A stretch of DNA of 64,000 nucleotides from SHYR01 sp034406555 (GCA_034406555.1 DASCRM010000077.1:1-64000), one strand, 5' to 3'; positions 12,789 to 22,313 are shown, counted from the stretch's first letter. Made by a program: numbers and translations. The notes: generated by a model from the sequence alone, not told the origin.

Positions 12789-14036
12789 TTAGACGATCCG
12801 TTGCTCCTGAAGCGCGGCCAAGTCGTCGGCACCGAGGCCCAGCAGCTCGCGGAAGACGTAGTCGTTGTGGCCGCCCTTGATCGGGCTGGGGCCGGAGATC
12901 TCCGCGGGGGTGCGCGTCAGCTTCCATGGCACGCCGTGATAGAGCTGGTCGATGCTGAGTTCGGCGTCCGGTCCCATGCGCACGCCCGTCGTGCGTAGCG
13001 CATCGTAGTTCGCGTCGGCGGCGAGGTCGGGCGGGCCCATCACCGGGTAGGCTGCGACACGCGCCTGCTGCAACTGCTGCGTCAGCTCGAAGGCATCGTG
13101 CTGCACCGTCCACGTCTCGATCGCGGCATCGAGTTCGTCCTGATGCGCCAGCCGTCCCTCTAACGTCGCGAAGCGTGCGTTGGCGAGGCCGCCCGGCCCA
13201 TACGACGCCGCATCGCCGGAGACATGTAGCAGCGCCGCCCACTCCTCGTCATTACGCACCACGATCGAGAGCCAGCGGTCGTCGCCGGCAGCACGGTAGA
13301 TGCCGTGGGGGGCGACGCCGGGGTAGCGATTCTGCTGTAGCCCGGCGACGCGACCGTTCATCTGGTAATCCATCAGCGGCTCCGCGATGCGCTGCATCGT
13401 CGCCTCGCCCTGTGCCATGTCGATGTACTGGCCACGACCTGTGCGGTCGCGATACTCCAGCGCCGCGAGCACCGCGACGAAGGCGTGACCCGCCGCGGTC
13501 GGGTCGAGGTCGGCGGTGTCCTCCCGCGGCTGCGGATCATCGAGATAGCCGAGCAGGCTCTTGATGCCGTAGAGCGCGGCCAGCGAGGGGCCGTAGGTGC
13601 GCAGGTCGCGCCACGGTCCGGGCGTGCCGCCGGTCGCCGAGAGCGAGGCCATGATCAGCCGCGGATTAACCTCGCTCAGCGCCTCGTAGCCGAGCCCGAG
13701 CGACTTCATCACGTTCGCGGAGAAGTTCTCGATCACCACGTCGCTGATGGCGATCAGCGAGTGGTAGAGCTCCCTGCCCTGTTCGCCCGCGAGGTCGATC
13801 GTGATGCCCAGCTTGCCGCGGTCGTAGTCGTGGTAGCGGCGCGGGTCGTGCGCGTCCATCTCGCTGCGGGCGGGCATGCCACCCATCACGATCCCGGATG
13901 CACGGTCTGGCGCCTCGACTTTGATCACCTCCGCGCCCGCCTCCGAGAGGCTGCGGCCGAGCAGCGGCCCCGCCCAGACGTGCCCGTGGTCGAGCACGCG
14001 CAGCCCGGCGAGCGGCGGAGGCGGCTGCTCGCTCAC
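12789..14036 (-). CDS. CaiB/BaiF class III CoA-transferase
   Basis: This single-domain protein of about 415 residues opens LAGLRVLDHGHVWAG. It has the aligned catalytic Asp (DLDPTAAG) and the GRGQYIDMAQ helix. I chose the GTG at 14036 because it overlaps the stop of the preceding same-strand transferase as GTGA. The longer frame adds only low-quality Ala/Arg-rich sequence. Both members of this pair keep the Asp, unlike the other pairs here. Substrate unknown; a role in acyl-CoA activation is inferred. Confidence 0.88.
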   Translation of the reverse strand: MSEQPPPPLAGLRVLDHGHVWAGPLLGRSLSEAGAEVIKVEAPDRASGIVMGGMPARSEMDAHDPRRYHDYDRGKLGITIDLAGEQGRELYHSLIAISDVVIENFSANVMKSLGLGYEALSEVNPRLIMASLSATGGTPGPWRDLRTYGPSLAALYGIKSLLGYLDDPQPREDTADLDPTAAGHAFVAVLAALEYRDRTGRGQYIDMAQGEATMQRIAEPLMDYQMNGRVAGLQQNRYPGVAPHGIYRAAGDDRWLSIVVRNDEEWAALLHVSGDAASYGPGGLANARFATLEGRLAHQDELDAAIETWTVQHDAFELTQQLQQARVAAYPVMGPPDLAADANYDALRTTGVRMGPDAELSIDQLYHGVPWKLTRTPAEISGPSPIKGGHNDYVFRELLGLGADDLAALQEQRIV

Positions 14037-15250
14037 GACGCCACCACCCCGGTAACAACCAGCCGTGCCAGCTCCATTGCCCCGAGGCCCAGCTCCCCTA
14101 CAAGCACCTCGGCGTTGTGCTCGCCGAGCAGCGGAGGTGGTCGCCGCAGCTCCCACGGGGTCTCGGAGAGGCGATACGGGGGGCCCAGCGTCTGGTATTC
14201 GCCGGCCTCCGCGTGGGTGATCGTTCGCCAGAAGTCGCGCCGCTTGAGGTGGTCGCTGTCTGCAACGACATCGAGCGAGTTGACCGGTTGGAAGGGCAGC
14301 CCGTGCTCCCGGAACAGCTCCGTCAGCTCGGCCGTCGTGCGCTCACGCATCCACGGATACCAGTTTGGGTCGATCTCGTCCGCCCATTGCCAGGCGGTCC
14401 AGCGCGCCTCCAGCCGCTCGTCAGCGGCCCACGGAGCGTCGGACTCGTCCATCAACTCGACGAAGCGCTGCCACTGGTCGTCGACCATCGTGATCACCTC
14501 GAAGTAGCCGTCTGCGGATGGCGTCACCTGCCATGGGTAGAAGGCTTCCATGTGCGTTCCGGCTCGCGAGCGCAGCTGGCCACTGAGCACGAAGCCCGGC
14601 AACGCCGAACCCGCGAGGTAGGAGCCGACCACCTCCACGATCGAGACCCAGGCGTGTTGGCCCTCGCCACTGCTGCGGCGCGCACGCAGCGCCAGCAGCG
14701 CGGCAGCCGCGCCGTGGATGCCGCCCTGGAAGTCGGCGGCGCAATAGGGGATCCAGAGCGGCGAACGGCCCGGATCGCCGATGCGCATGGAGATGCCGGA
14801 GGCCGCCGTCGCGGTCAGGGCGTGCCCCTTCCAGTCGCGATACAGCGTGTCGTAGCCAAAGACGGTGATCGATGACATCACCAGCTCCGCGTGGTCCTCC
14901 GAGAGCGTCTCGTAGTCGAGGCCGTGCGCCTCCAGTTCCGCGGGTGGCAGGTTGTGGATCACGATGTCTGCCTGTTGCGCCAGTCGACGGCAGAGCGCGG
15001 CTCCCTCAGGCTGCTCGATATCGAGCGTGACTGAGCGCTTGTTGGCGTTCAGGAAAAGGTAGAGGCCGCTGCGTTCGTCGTGCGGCTCGTCAGCCGGGAA
15101 GGGCCCATGACGACGGCTGTTGTCGCCAGCAGGTGGTTCAATTTTGATCACCTCGGCACCGAGATCGGCGAGCAGCTTCGACGCATACGCGGCGGAGATG
15201 AAGTCACCCAGTTCGAGAACCTTCAGGCCCTCAAGCGCTCGTTCCGGCAT
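14033..15250 (-). CDS. CaiB/BaiF class III CoA-transferase
   Basis: The 405-residue product begins MPERALEGLKVLELGDF. The start at 15250 has GAGGGGGCTG in front, and an upstream in-frame start does not. The aligned catalytic Asp is present (CAADFQGG). The helix that follows reads GQHAWVS, with Trp where most relatives here have Asp; that is not the intermediate-forming residue. It is the first gene of a coupled pair, its TGA overlapping the GTG of the next transferase. The two may form a heterodimer, which is inference. Confidence 0.88.
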   Translation of the reverse strand: MPERALEGLKVLELGDFISAAYASKLLADLGAEVIKIEPPAGDNSRRHGPFPADEPHDERSGLYLFLNANKRSVTLDIEQPEGAALCRRLAQQADIVIHNLPPAELEAHGLDYETLSEDHAELVMSSITVFGYDTLYRDWKGHALTATAASGISMRIGDPGRSPLWIPYCAADFQGGIHGAAAALLALRARRSSGEGQHAWVSIVEVVGSYLAGSALPGFVLSGQLRSRAGTHMEAFYPWQVTPSADGYFEVITMVDDQWQRFVELMDESDAPWAADERLEARWTAWQWADEIDPNWYPWMRERTTAELTELFREHGLPFQPVNSLDVVADSDHLKRRDFWRTITHAEAGEYQTLGPPYRLSETPWELRRPPPLLGEHNAEVLVGELGLGAMELARLVVTGVVAS

Positions 15251-15340
15251 CAGCCCCCTCCGGCCAGCGAGCCGCGGAATCTGTCCCGCGACTTCATCAG
15301 CCACGCGCACTCTACCTCGCCCGGCCGTCAGTGAGCGGCT

Positions 15341-15359
15341 ACTCCTGTCCGTCAGGAGT
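15341..15359. promoter_or_regulatory. Short inverted repeat, possible operator
   Basis: ACTCCTG and CAGGAGT form a perfect 7 bp inverted repeat around TCCGT. It lies 11 bp upstream of the proposed -35 of the aap operon, in the gap between divergent genes. No T-run follows, so an operator is likelier than a terminator. Function is inferred. Confidence 0.35.
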
Positions 15360-15370
15360 CAGAAATCGGT

Positions 15371-15400
15371 TTGTACCTCAACTATTCAGTACGGTAGATT
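15371..15400 (+). promoter_or_regulatory. Putative promoter of the aap amino-acid transport operon
   Basis: TTGTAC (15371-15376) and TAGATT (15395-15400) are spaced by 18 bp, like a sigma-70 promoter. They lie 47 bp before the aapJ ATG, which has GACGGGGGAACA as its ribosome-binding site. Confidence 0.5.
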
Positions 15401-15446
15401 GCTTCCGCTCGGCATGTTTGATACCAACGCTTCCGACGGGGGAACA

Positions 15447-16526
15447 ATGACAACGAACCGATGGTTGAAGTTTGCGATTGTGGCTGTTGCCGCATTCGGA
15501 CTGATCTTCATCGCATGCACCGATGATGACGACAACAGCGACTTCGGGGGCAGCGGCATTCTGCAGACCGTGCTCGACCGTGGCGAACTGAATTGTGGCG
15601 TCAAAGAGACTCAGCCGGGCTTCGGCTTCCTCTCGCCCGACGGCACCCGCTCAGGTAACGACGTCGAGTTCTGCCGCGCGGTAGCGGCTGCGGTACTCGG
15701 TAACGCCAACTCGGTCGTGTTCGTGCCCGCAAGCGCACAGGACCGCTTCGAGTTGCTCGCCGCCGGCGAGATCGACGTCCTGATCCGGACGACGACATGG
15801 ACCGCCAGCCGGGACGCAGACCTGAAGGGTGACTTTGTCACCACGACGTTCTACGACGGTCAGGGCATGATGGTGAAGGCCGATTCCGGCATCAGCACCC
15901 TGGCGGATCTGTCCGGGGCGACAATCTGCGTCACCTCTGGTACGACGACCGAGGGCAACCTGGACGACGTGTTCACGGCGCAGGGCTTCTCCTACACGCC
16001 GCTCTCGTTCGAGAACGACCCGGAGATCCAGGCAGCCTTCATTGAAGGCCGCTGTGACGGCTGGACCGCCGACAAGTCCAACCTTGCCGGCCAGCGCGCG
16101 CAGTTCCCGGACAGCGCTGGTGGCTCCGCCGCCCTCACCATCCTAGGTGAAACGATGTCCAAAGAGCCGCTGGGTCCGGTTACGCCGGACGGCGACTCGC
16201 AGTGGAACGACGTCGTGCAATGGATCGTCTTCGGGATGATTCAGGCCGACGAGTTCGGCATTACGAGCGAGAACGTTGGTTCACACGTCGCCAACCCGGC
16301 GAACCGCAACGTCGCGCGTCTGCTCGGCGTCGGCTTTGACGGCAACGCGGCAGAGGACTTCGGTCTCGGCATTCCGGTCGACTTCATGCAGAAGGTGCTC
16401 CAGCAAGTGGGTAACTTCGATGAGGTCTACCAGCGCACGCTGACGCCGATCGGTCTCGGTCGCGAAGGCTCGCTCAACGCTTCATGGCTCAATGGTGGCG
16501 CGATCTTCGCCCCGCCGATGAGGTAA
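15447..16526 (+). CDS. aapJ: General L-amino acid ABC transporter, substrate-binding lipoprotein
   Basis: The product is about 359 residues. The N-terminus is a lipoprotein signal: a basic start, a hydrophobic stretch and LIFIAC, whose Cys would be lipidated, followed by an acidic DDDDN linker. The mature part matches AapJ/BztA: VLDRGELNCGV, DVEFCRAVAAAVLG, WTADKSNLAGQRAQFP and the characteristic TMSKEPLGPV. It would bind acidic or broad-range L-amino acids outside the membrane and deliver them to AapQM. The ATG at 15447 was chosen for its signal sequence and GGGGGA ribosome-binding site. A strong hairpin separates it from aapQ. Confidence 0.92.
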   Translation: MTTNRWLKFAIVAVAAFGLIFIACTDDDDNSDFGGSGILQTVLDRGELNCGVKETQPGFGFLSPDGTRSGNDVEFCRAVAAAVLGNANSVVFVPASAQDRFELLAAGEIDVLIRTTTWTASRDADLKGDFVTTTFYDGQGMMVKADSGISTLADLSGATICVTSGTTTEGNLDDVFTAQGFSYTPLSFENDPEIQAAFIEGRCDGWTADKSNLAGQRAQFPDSAGGSAALTILGETMSKEPLGPVTPDGDSQWNDVVQWIVFGMIQADEFGITSENVGSHVANPANRNVARLLGVGFDGNAAEDFGLGIPVDFMQKVLQQVGNFDEVYQRTLTPIGLGREGSLNASWLNGGAIFAPPMR

Positions 16527-16545
16527 CGAAGATCAACGACTATTG

Positions 16546-16578
16546 AAGATGGCCCCGGCGCGATGCCGGGGCCATCTT
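16546..16578 (+). terminator. Hairpin between aapJ and aapQ (partial terminator or mRNA stabiliser)
   Basis: A perfect 14 bp stem (AAGATGGCCCCGGC / GCCGGGGCCATCTT) closes a 5 nt loop, with a short TTT at its 3' end. It sits between the binding-protein and permease genes of one operon. This is a common way to keep binding-protein transcript in excess. The stem is seen; the role is inferred. Confidence 0.7.
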
Positions 16579-16606
16579 TGTAGCCGAGCCTTGAAGGGCG
16601 ACGATC

Positions 16607-17782
16607 ATGGCGGCTGCTGAACCGGCTCGTGGGGGGCGCTTCCTGCGCAGCCGTCGGTCGCGCTCGCTCGCGATCCAGGCCGGCTTCTCAGTGCTGCTGC
16701 TGCTGCTGCTCTGGTACGTGGTCGACCGCGCATCGCAACTTGAGCTCGACTTTGATTTCCTCAACGGCCCCGCCGGTTTCGCGATCAGTCACACATGGTT
16801 GATCGAGTTCGACAGCAGCGACAGCCGCATCGCCGCCTACCTCGTTGCCGTCACCAACACGCTGCGGCTGATCCTGGTCGGCATCCTGCTGGCGACGGTG
16901 ATCGGGGTGCTGGCGGGCGTCGCGCGGCTCTCCGACAACTGGCTCGTCTCCCGCATCGCCGCGGTCTACGTCGAAGTCGTGCGCAACACGCCGCTGCTGG
17001 TGCAGATCGTCTTCTGGTACACGGCGATCTTCCTCAAGCTGCCGCGCATCGAGGATGAGCGCAGCCTCTTCGGCTTCGCGTACCTTTCCAACCGCTCGCT
17101 CGCGCTGCCGTGGCCGGAACCACGAGGCGACTTCTTCCTGCTGTGGGTGGCGGTGGTCGCGATTGCAACGGTGCCCGCCTACCTCGTACGTCGCCGGCGG
17201 GCTCGCCGCGAGGCCGCAACGGGGCAGACGACGCGGCCGAACCTTTACGCTGTCGCCGTGTTCCTCGGCGTCGCGCTCGTCGCCTACCTCGCGCTGGGGC
17301 TGCCGGTCGAAATCGGTACGCCGACGATCGTGCGGCAGGAGTTCACGCAGTCGTACGTCGGCGGGCTCTCGATCACGCCTGAGTTCGCGGCGATGCTGTT
17401 CGCGCTGGTGGCTTACACCGGCTCGTTCATCGCCGAGATCGTACGCGGGAGCATCCAGGCGCTACCGCGCGGCCAGGGCGAGGCGGCGATGGCAATCGGC
17501 CTCACCGGGTATCAGCGCACCACACTGGTGATCCTGCCGCAGGCGCTGCGTTCGATGATCCCATCGCTCACGAACGAGTATCTCAACCTCACGAAGAACT
17601 CCAGTCTGGCGGCGGCGATCGCCTACGCCGACCTCTTCCAGATCAGCGAGATCATCATCAACAAGGCCGGGCACGCGGTCGTGATGTTCATGGTCGTGAT
17701 CGCGACCTACCAGATCATGAGCTTCGCGATCTCTGGCGTGATGAGTTACATCAACCGCCGCGTCCAGTTGGTGGGTAGCTGA
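16607..17782 (+). CDS. aapQ: General L-amino acid ABC transporter, permease
   Basis: This 391-residue integral membrane protein matches AapQ/BztB. The hydrophobic N-terminal segment (about residues 25-40) is followed by the inner-membrane permease core. It includes EVVRNTPLLVQIVFWY and the ATPase-contacting segment EIVRGSIQALPRGQGEAAMAIG. A long periplasmic-type insertion splits the transmembrane core, as is usual for AapQ. It pairs with AapM to form the channel. Its stop overlaps the aapM start by one base (TGATG). The start ATG follows GAAGGGCG. Confidence 0.92.
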   Translation: MAAAEPARGGRFLRSRRSRSLAIQAGFSVLLLLLLWYVVDRASQLELDFDFLNGPAGFAISHTWLIEFDSSDSRIAAYLVAVTNTLRLILVGILLATVIGVLAGVARLSDNWLVSRIAAVYVEVVRNTPLLVQIVFWYTAIFLKLPRIEDERSLFGFAYLSNRSLALPWPEPRGDFFLLWVAVVAIATVPAYLVRRRRARREAATGQTTRPNLYAVAVFLGVALVAYLALGLPVEIGTPTIVRQEFTQSYVGGLSITPEFAAMLFALVAYTGSFIAEIVRGSIQALPRGQGEAAMAIGLTGYQRTTLVILPQALRSMIPSLTNEYLNLTKNSSLAAAIAYADLFQISEIIINKAGHAVVMFMVVIATYQIMSFAISGVMSYINRRVQLVGS

Positions 17783-18969
17783 TGGTCGCCGCAGGGACCG
17801 CCCGGCGGCGCGGAGGCGCAACGAAGTGGGTGCGCAGCAACCTCTTCAGCAGCCGTGCGAACGGCGCGCTGACGATCGTGACCGTCACGCTGGCACTGGC
17901 CATCGTCTACAGCCTCGGCAACTTCGTCTTCGTCTCGGCCGAGTGGGAGAGCGTGGACGTGAACCGCCGCCTGCTCTTCCTCGCTATCTACCCGTCCGGC
18001 GAGGAGTGGCGGCTGTGGCCGCCGGTGATGCTGTTCGCCACGGTTGCCGGGCTCGGCTACGGGCTGTGGAGCCGTGCGGGCATCCGCGAGTACGTGATCG
18101 GCGCGGGTACGGCGGCCTTCGTGTTCCTGTTCCTGGTCGAAGGCAACACCGCCCTGCTCACCGCCGTCATGGTCGGCGTCGCGATCGCCAGCTACCTCGG
18201 CGGTCGCAGGGCGCGAGATTCAAGGACCGACACGAGTGCCCGTCGCGTCGCGATCGGTGGCGGCGTTGCAATCATTCCGTTCGCGCTACTGATACTGAAC
18301 ATCGGTGATGGGATGCGCACGACGGCGTGGGGCGGCGTGATGCTGAACCTGATGCTGGCGACAGTCGGCATCGGCGCCGGTTTCCCGCTCGGCGTGTTGC
18401 TGGCCCTCGGTCGCAGCAGTTCGCTGAAGGTGATCTCGTTCGCCTGCACCGGATTCATCGAGTTTGTGCGAGCCGGTCCGCTGATCCTCTGGCTGGCGAT
18501 GGCACGCTTCGTGCTGCCGGACTTCCTGCCCTCGGTCGGCGGGCTGGACGATGTCAGCCTCGTGGTGCGGGCGATGATGGTGATGGCGGGGTTCTCGGCC
18601 GCGTACATCGCCGAGGTCGTGCGTGGCGGCCTGCAGACGATTCCACGAGGGCAGCACGAAGCCTCCGACGCGATCGGCCTGAGTACGTTCCAGTCGACGT
18701 GGTTCATCGTGCTGCCGCAGGCGCTGCGTTCCGTGATTCCCGCGCTGGTGAACCGCTTCGTCAGCCTCTGGAAAGACACCTCGTTGGTGGTCGTGCTGGG
18801 CTTCGTCGACTTGCTCGGCGCCGCACGCGCGATCCCCGCACAACCGGACTTCGTCGGTCGCCAGGCGGAGGCGCTGCTCTTCGCCGCGCTGATCTTCTGG
18901 TCCGTCTCGTTCACGATGTCGCGATTAAGCGCCCGCATCGAGCGTCAGCTCGGCGTCGGCGTACGCTAG
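17782..18969 (+). CDS. aapM: General L-amino acid ABC transporter, permease
   Basis: The 395-residue partner permease (AapM/BztC type) has several hydrophobic segments in its N half. The conserved C-terminal core includes FIEFVRAGPLILWLAM and the coupling loop EVVRGGLQTIPRGQHEASDAIG. That loop closely parallels the one in AapQ. The start overlaps the aapQ stop by one base. The fourth gene follows 14 nt later. Confidence 0.92.
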   Translation: MVAAGTARRRGGATKWVRSNLFSSRANGALTIVTVTLALAIVYSLGNFVFVSAEWESVDVNRRLLFLAIYPSGEEWRLWPPVMLFATVAGLGYGLWSRAGIREYVIGAGTAAFVFLFLVEGNTALLTAVMVGVAIASYLGGRRARDSRTDTSARRVAIGGGVAIIPFALLILNIGDGMRTTAWGGVMLNLMLATVGIGAGFPLGVLLALGRSSSLKVISFACTGFIEFVRAGPLILWLAMARFVLPDFLPSVGGLDDVSLVVRAMMVMAGFSAAYIAEVVRGGLQTIPRGQHEASDAIGLSTFQSTWFIVLPQALRSVIPALVNRFVSLWKDTSLVVVLGFVDLLGAARAIPAQPDFVGRQAEALLFAALIFWSVSFTMSRLSARIERQLGVGVR

Positions 18970-18983
18970 CTCAGGAGCCCGCT

Positions 18984-19730
18984 ATGACCTCTCAAACGCC
19001 AGGCGACATGATCGTCGTCGAGCACATCTCGAAGTGGTTCGGCGACTTCCAGGCGCTCGACGACGTCAGCACCACGGTGAAGGAGCGAGAAGTGGTCGTC
19101 GCGTTCGGCCCCTCCGGCTCCGGCAAGTCGACCTTCATTCGCACCCTCAACCGGCTGGAGGAGCACGACGAGGGCCGCATTCTGATCGACGGCATCGAGC
19201 TGACCGACGACCTGGACAACCTAGAGGCGATCCGCTCCGAGGTCGGCATGGTCTTCCAGCAGTTCAATCTCTTCCCGCACGTGACCGTGCAGCGCAACAT
19301 CACGCTCGGCCCTCAGAAGGTGCGCCACCTGCCGGAGGCGGAGGCGAACGAGCTGGCGACGCAGTTGCTGGAACGCGTCGGCATTCCGGAACAGGCGGAC
19401 AAGTTCCCGGCGCAGCTCTCCGGCGGCCAGCAGCAGCGCGTCGCGATCGCGCGCGCTCTCGCGATGCAGCCGAAGATCATGCTCTTCGACGAGCCCACCT
19501 CGGCGCTCGACCCGGAGATGATCAAGGAGGTGCTGGACGTGATGCGCGAGCTCGCTGAGTCCGGCATGACGATGATCGTGGTGACGCACGAGATGGGCTT
19601 CGCCCGCGAGGTCGCCGACCGCTTCCTCTTCTTCGACGACGGTCAAATCGTCGAGGAAGGCACGCCCGAGCACTTCTTCGAGAACCCGGAGGAGGAGCGC
19701 ACCAAGCTCTTCCTCTCACAGATCCTCTAG
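18984..19730 (+). CDS. aapP: General L-amino acid ABC transporter, ATP-binding protein
   Basis: The 248-residue ATPase has Walker A GPSGSGKS near residue 42, the signature LSGGQQQR, Walker B IMLFDEPTS, and the switch His in VVTHEMGF. It powers AapJQM import. I chose the ATG at 18984, with AGGAG 6 nt upstream, because the longer frame upstream is the out-of-frame shadow of aapM. All four parts of the importer are present and intact. Confidence 0.94.
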   Translation: MTSQTPGDMIVVEHISKWFGDFQALDDVSTTVKEREVVVAFGPSGSGKSTFIRTLNRLEEHDEGRILIDGIELTDDLDNLEAIRSEVGMVFQQFNLFPHVTVQRNITLGPQKVRHLPEAEANELATQLLERVGIPEQADKFPAQLSGGQQQRVAIARALAMQPKIMLFDEPTSALDPEMIKEVLDVMRELAESGMTMIVVTHEMGFAREVADRFLFFDDGQIVEEGTPEHFFENPEEERTKLFLSQIL

Positions 19731-19745
19731 CCCCCGAAGGGGGCT
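19729..19745 (+). terminator. Stem-loop at the end of the aap operon
   Basis: AGCCCCC-GAA-GGGGGCT forms a 7 bp GC-rich stem overlapping the aapP stop codon. There is no T-run, so termination would be weak or Rho-aided. It lies between convergent genes. Confidence 0.5.
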
Positions 19746-19770
19746 GCATAGCTGGTCGGCGTCCAGCACC

Positions 19771-21000
19771 TCAGTCCAGCGCGCCTGCCTCGGCATACTT
19801 CGCAATCTCGTCCGCGCTGAGGCCCACGACCTCAGTCAGCACGTCGTAGGTGTCGGCACCCAGTAGCGGCGCGAGCCGCGTCTGCGCCGGGTTGCGCTGC
19901 GTGTGCACCGGGTTGCGATGCACGAGGAACTCCCGTCCGACGGGGTGGTCGAGCTTTGCGAAGTGGTTCGGCCCGAGTGTGGGGTCGACGCGCACCATCT
20001 CCTCGATGTTCTGGAACGGCCCGGCCGGCACCCCCGCCTGCTGTAGCGTCTCGGCCAGCGCCTGCCTGTCGTCCCAGCCGAGGATCCAGCGCTCGATCAA
20101 CGCGTCGAGATCATCCTCGTGCGCACGCCTGCCCTCGGCCGTCGCGAAATCGGGGCGTTCGAGGTCGGGGTCGCCGATCAGCGCGACGAGCGCACGCCAC
20201 TGCTCGTCCGTCTGCACAACGATCGCGCACCACGACTCGTCGCCTGCGCAGCGGTAGATGTTGTGCGGCACGGCCACGCTGTCGCGGTTGCCGATGCGCT
20301 CCGCCACCTCGTCGTTCGCCGTGTAGTGGAGGATCGATGCGCCCATCATCGATGCGGTTGCCTCGTACTGGCTGAGCTCGACGAACTGGCCCTCGCCAGT
20401 CGCCTCGCTGTGGTGCAGGGCGGCCATCACGGCAATCGCGGCGTGGAAGGGGTTGGCCGAGAAGTCGGGGAAGTGGTGACCGAACGGGAGGATTTCGGTG
20501 TCGGGATGCCCGGAGACTGACTTCAGACCACCAGCACCGGCGAAGGGGTCGCCAAAACCTTTCCAGTGCGAACGCGGCCCCTCCGTCTCCATCGTCGGCA
20601 TGTGCACGACGATGATCTTCGGGTTCAGATCCTTCGCGTCCTCGTAGGCCAGCCCCCAGCGCTTGAGGGCGGCCGGGGCGAGGTTGGAGCAGATCACGTC
20701 CGATTCGCGCACGATCGCGTGCAGCAGCTCCAGCCCCTCGGCGGTGTTGAGGTTGAGCGTGCAGGAGCGTTTGCCGGCGTTGACGTCGTTGAAGTAGCCA
20801 CTGGCGTCGGTGTTCGAATTGGCGTCGCCCGGCAGCTCGCCGTAGAGCCGCGCCGGATTCACCCTCGCGCCATCGATGCGGGATCGCGATTCGATGCGCA
20901 CGACGTCCGCGCCAAAGTCGGCGAGCAGCCGCGAGGCGAGCGGGCCGGCGACGATGAACGAGAGGTCGACGATGCGTACGCCCTCCAGCGGCAGGCCCAT
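19771..21000 (-). CDS. CaiB/BaiF CoA-transferase, Asp-containing partner of a coupled pair
   Basis: The 409-residue single-domain transferase opens MGLPLEGVRIVDLSFIVAG. PDFSAN carries the probable catalytic Asp, one residue off the ungapped alignment. The GQFVELSQ helix follows. The ATG at 21000 shares a base with the stop of the gene before it (TGATG), so the two are translationally coupled. The preceding partner lacks the Asp. A two-subunit transferase with one catalytic chain is inferred. Substrate unknown. Confidence 0.87.
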   Translation of the reverse strand: MGLPLEGVRIVDLSFIVAGPLASRLLADFGADVVRIESRSRIDGARVNPARLYGELPGDANSNTDASGYFNDVNAGKRSCTLNLNTAEGLELLHAIVRESDVICSNLAPAALKRWGLAYEDAKDLNPKIIVVHMPTMETEGPRSHWKGFGDPFAGAGGLKSVSGHPDTEILPFGHHFPDFSANPFHAAIAVMAALHHSEATGEGQFVELSQYEATASMMGASILHYTANDEVAERIGNRDSVAVPHNIYRCAGDESWCAIVVQTDEQWRALVALIGDPDLERPDFATAEGRRAHEDDLDALIERWILGWDDRQALAETLQQAGVPAGPFQNIEEMVRVDPTLGPNHFAKLDHPVGREFLVHRNPVHTQRNPAQTRLAPLLGADTYDVLTEVVGLSADEIAKYAEAGALD

Positions 21001-22226
21001 CACACCACTCCCGCCTTAGCGAGCTGCGCCAGCTGATCACCGTCGACACCCAGCGAGGCGAAGACCTCGCTGTTGTGTTCGCCGAGCAGCGGTGGCCGCC
21101 GCCCGATGCGCGCGTCCGCAGCGCCGAAACGCATCGGCACCGCCATGTCGGAGAAGTTGAGGCCCAGGCTCGGCTCCTCGACATCGACGAAGAAGCTGCG
21201 TTGCTGGAGGAACGGGTCACTTACCAGTTGCTCGGAATCGGTCACCGGCAACGCGTGGATGCCGCGGTCCTGGATCGCCTCCATCAGCTCCTGCCTCGGC
21301 AGGGTCGCGACCGCGCGTGCCAGGGCATCTCCGAAGTCGGGGCTGTCGATGAAGCCGAGACCCGGCGAGCGGTCGCGTAGCTCCACTAGCTCATCGCCCG
21401 CACCGAACTGTTGCATCACCTCGACGATCGCATCGGAGCGCACCCGGAAGGCGCCGATCGTCATGTAGCCGTCGCGCGCTCGGTAGAGGCCACCCGGCAT
21501 GTCGAGGCCCGCACCGACCCGTTCGCGCCGGAATCCGAACTGGTGGAAGAGCGAGGCGTTGCCCATCTGCAACGTCGGCAGCGCGCAGACGCGTTCGACG
21601 GCGATGTCGACCAACTCCCCGCCGTTGCCGCGACGCGAACCGAAGAGCGCGATCAACGCGCCCAGCGCCGCCGCCAGCCCGCTCATCTCCGACCCTTGCT
21701 CCGGCCCGAAGCGCGCCGGGCGTTCGTTGCGCACACCGAAGATCTGGATCATCCCACCCATCGCCTGGCAGATCAGGTCGCTGCCCAGCCACTCGCTGCG
21801 CTCGCCTTCGAGGCCGAAGGGCGTGACGGAGACGACGACGAGCGGTGGTTCGGCCGCAGCGAGCTCTTGCAGGTCGAAGCCCCATCGCGCGAGCTGGCCG
21901 TTGTCGAAGACGGCATCGACCTCCCCGAGCAGCTTCGCCAGCAGCTCGCGTCCCCTCGGCTGGCTGGCATCGAGCGTGATGCCGCGCTTGCCAGCGTTGT
22001 AGTGCAGGAAGTAGAGACTCGGGCGCTCCCCATTCCCCGGATCGCTGCCCGTCGCTCCAGACTGGCCTCGGTAGAGCGGCTCGCGACTGCGGTGCGCCCC
22101 CCCGCCGGGCGGCTCGACGCGAATCACGTCGGCACCCATCGAGGCGAACAGGCGAGGGCCGTAGACGCCCATGCCGTCGATCAGGTCGAGCACGCGGATA
22201 CCTGCCAGCGGGCCAGTCTCAGCCAT
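21000..22226 (-). CDS. CaiB/BaiF CoA-transferase-like subunit, catalytic Asp not seen
   Basis: The 408-residue protein opens AGIRVLDLIDGMGVYG, a CaiB/BaiF N-terminus. The region that should hold the catalytic Asp reads PEQGSEMSG, with Ser or Glu instead. The spacing and the GGELVDIA helix resemble the Asp-less N-terminal halves of the tandem proteins here. It is therefore likely a structural partner for the transferase encoded immediately downstream. ATG 22226 has GAAGGGGATCG before it. A TATAGT box lies about 37 bp upstream. Confidence 0.85.
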   Translation of the reverse strand: MAETGPLAGIRVLDLIDGMGVYGPRLFASMGADVIRVEPPGGGAHRSREPLYRGQSGATGSDPGNGERPSLYFLHYNAGKRGITLDASQPRGRELLAKLLGEVDAVFDNGQLARWGFDLQELAAAEPPLVVVSVTPFGLEGERSEWLGSDLICQAMGGMIQIFGVRNERPARFGPEQGSEMSGLAAALGALIALFGSRRGNGGELVDIAVERVCALPTLQMGNASLFHQFGFRRERVGAGLDMPGGLYRARDGYMTIGAFRVRSDAIVEVMQQFGAGDELVELRDRSPGLGFIDSPDFGDALARAVATLPRQELMEAIQDRGIHALPVTDSEQLVSDPFLQQRSFFVDVEEPSLGLNFSDMAVPMRFGAADARIGRRPPLLGEHNSEVFASLGVDGDQLAQLAKAGVV

Positions 22227-22262
22227 CGATCCCCTTCGCACCGCACCCGTTCGAGTGGGCGG

Positions 22263-22268
22263 ACTATA
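22263..22268 (-). promoter_or_regulatory. Putative -10 box TATAGT
   Basis: On the minus strand this reads TATAGT, 36 bp before the CoA-transferase pair. It sits in a 116 bp divergent region that also serves the rightward hydratase operon. Confidence 0.45.
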
Positions 22269-22313
22269 GCGCAGCGTACGCCCAGCCCGGAGTCACTGGC
22301 GCGAGAACTGCTG

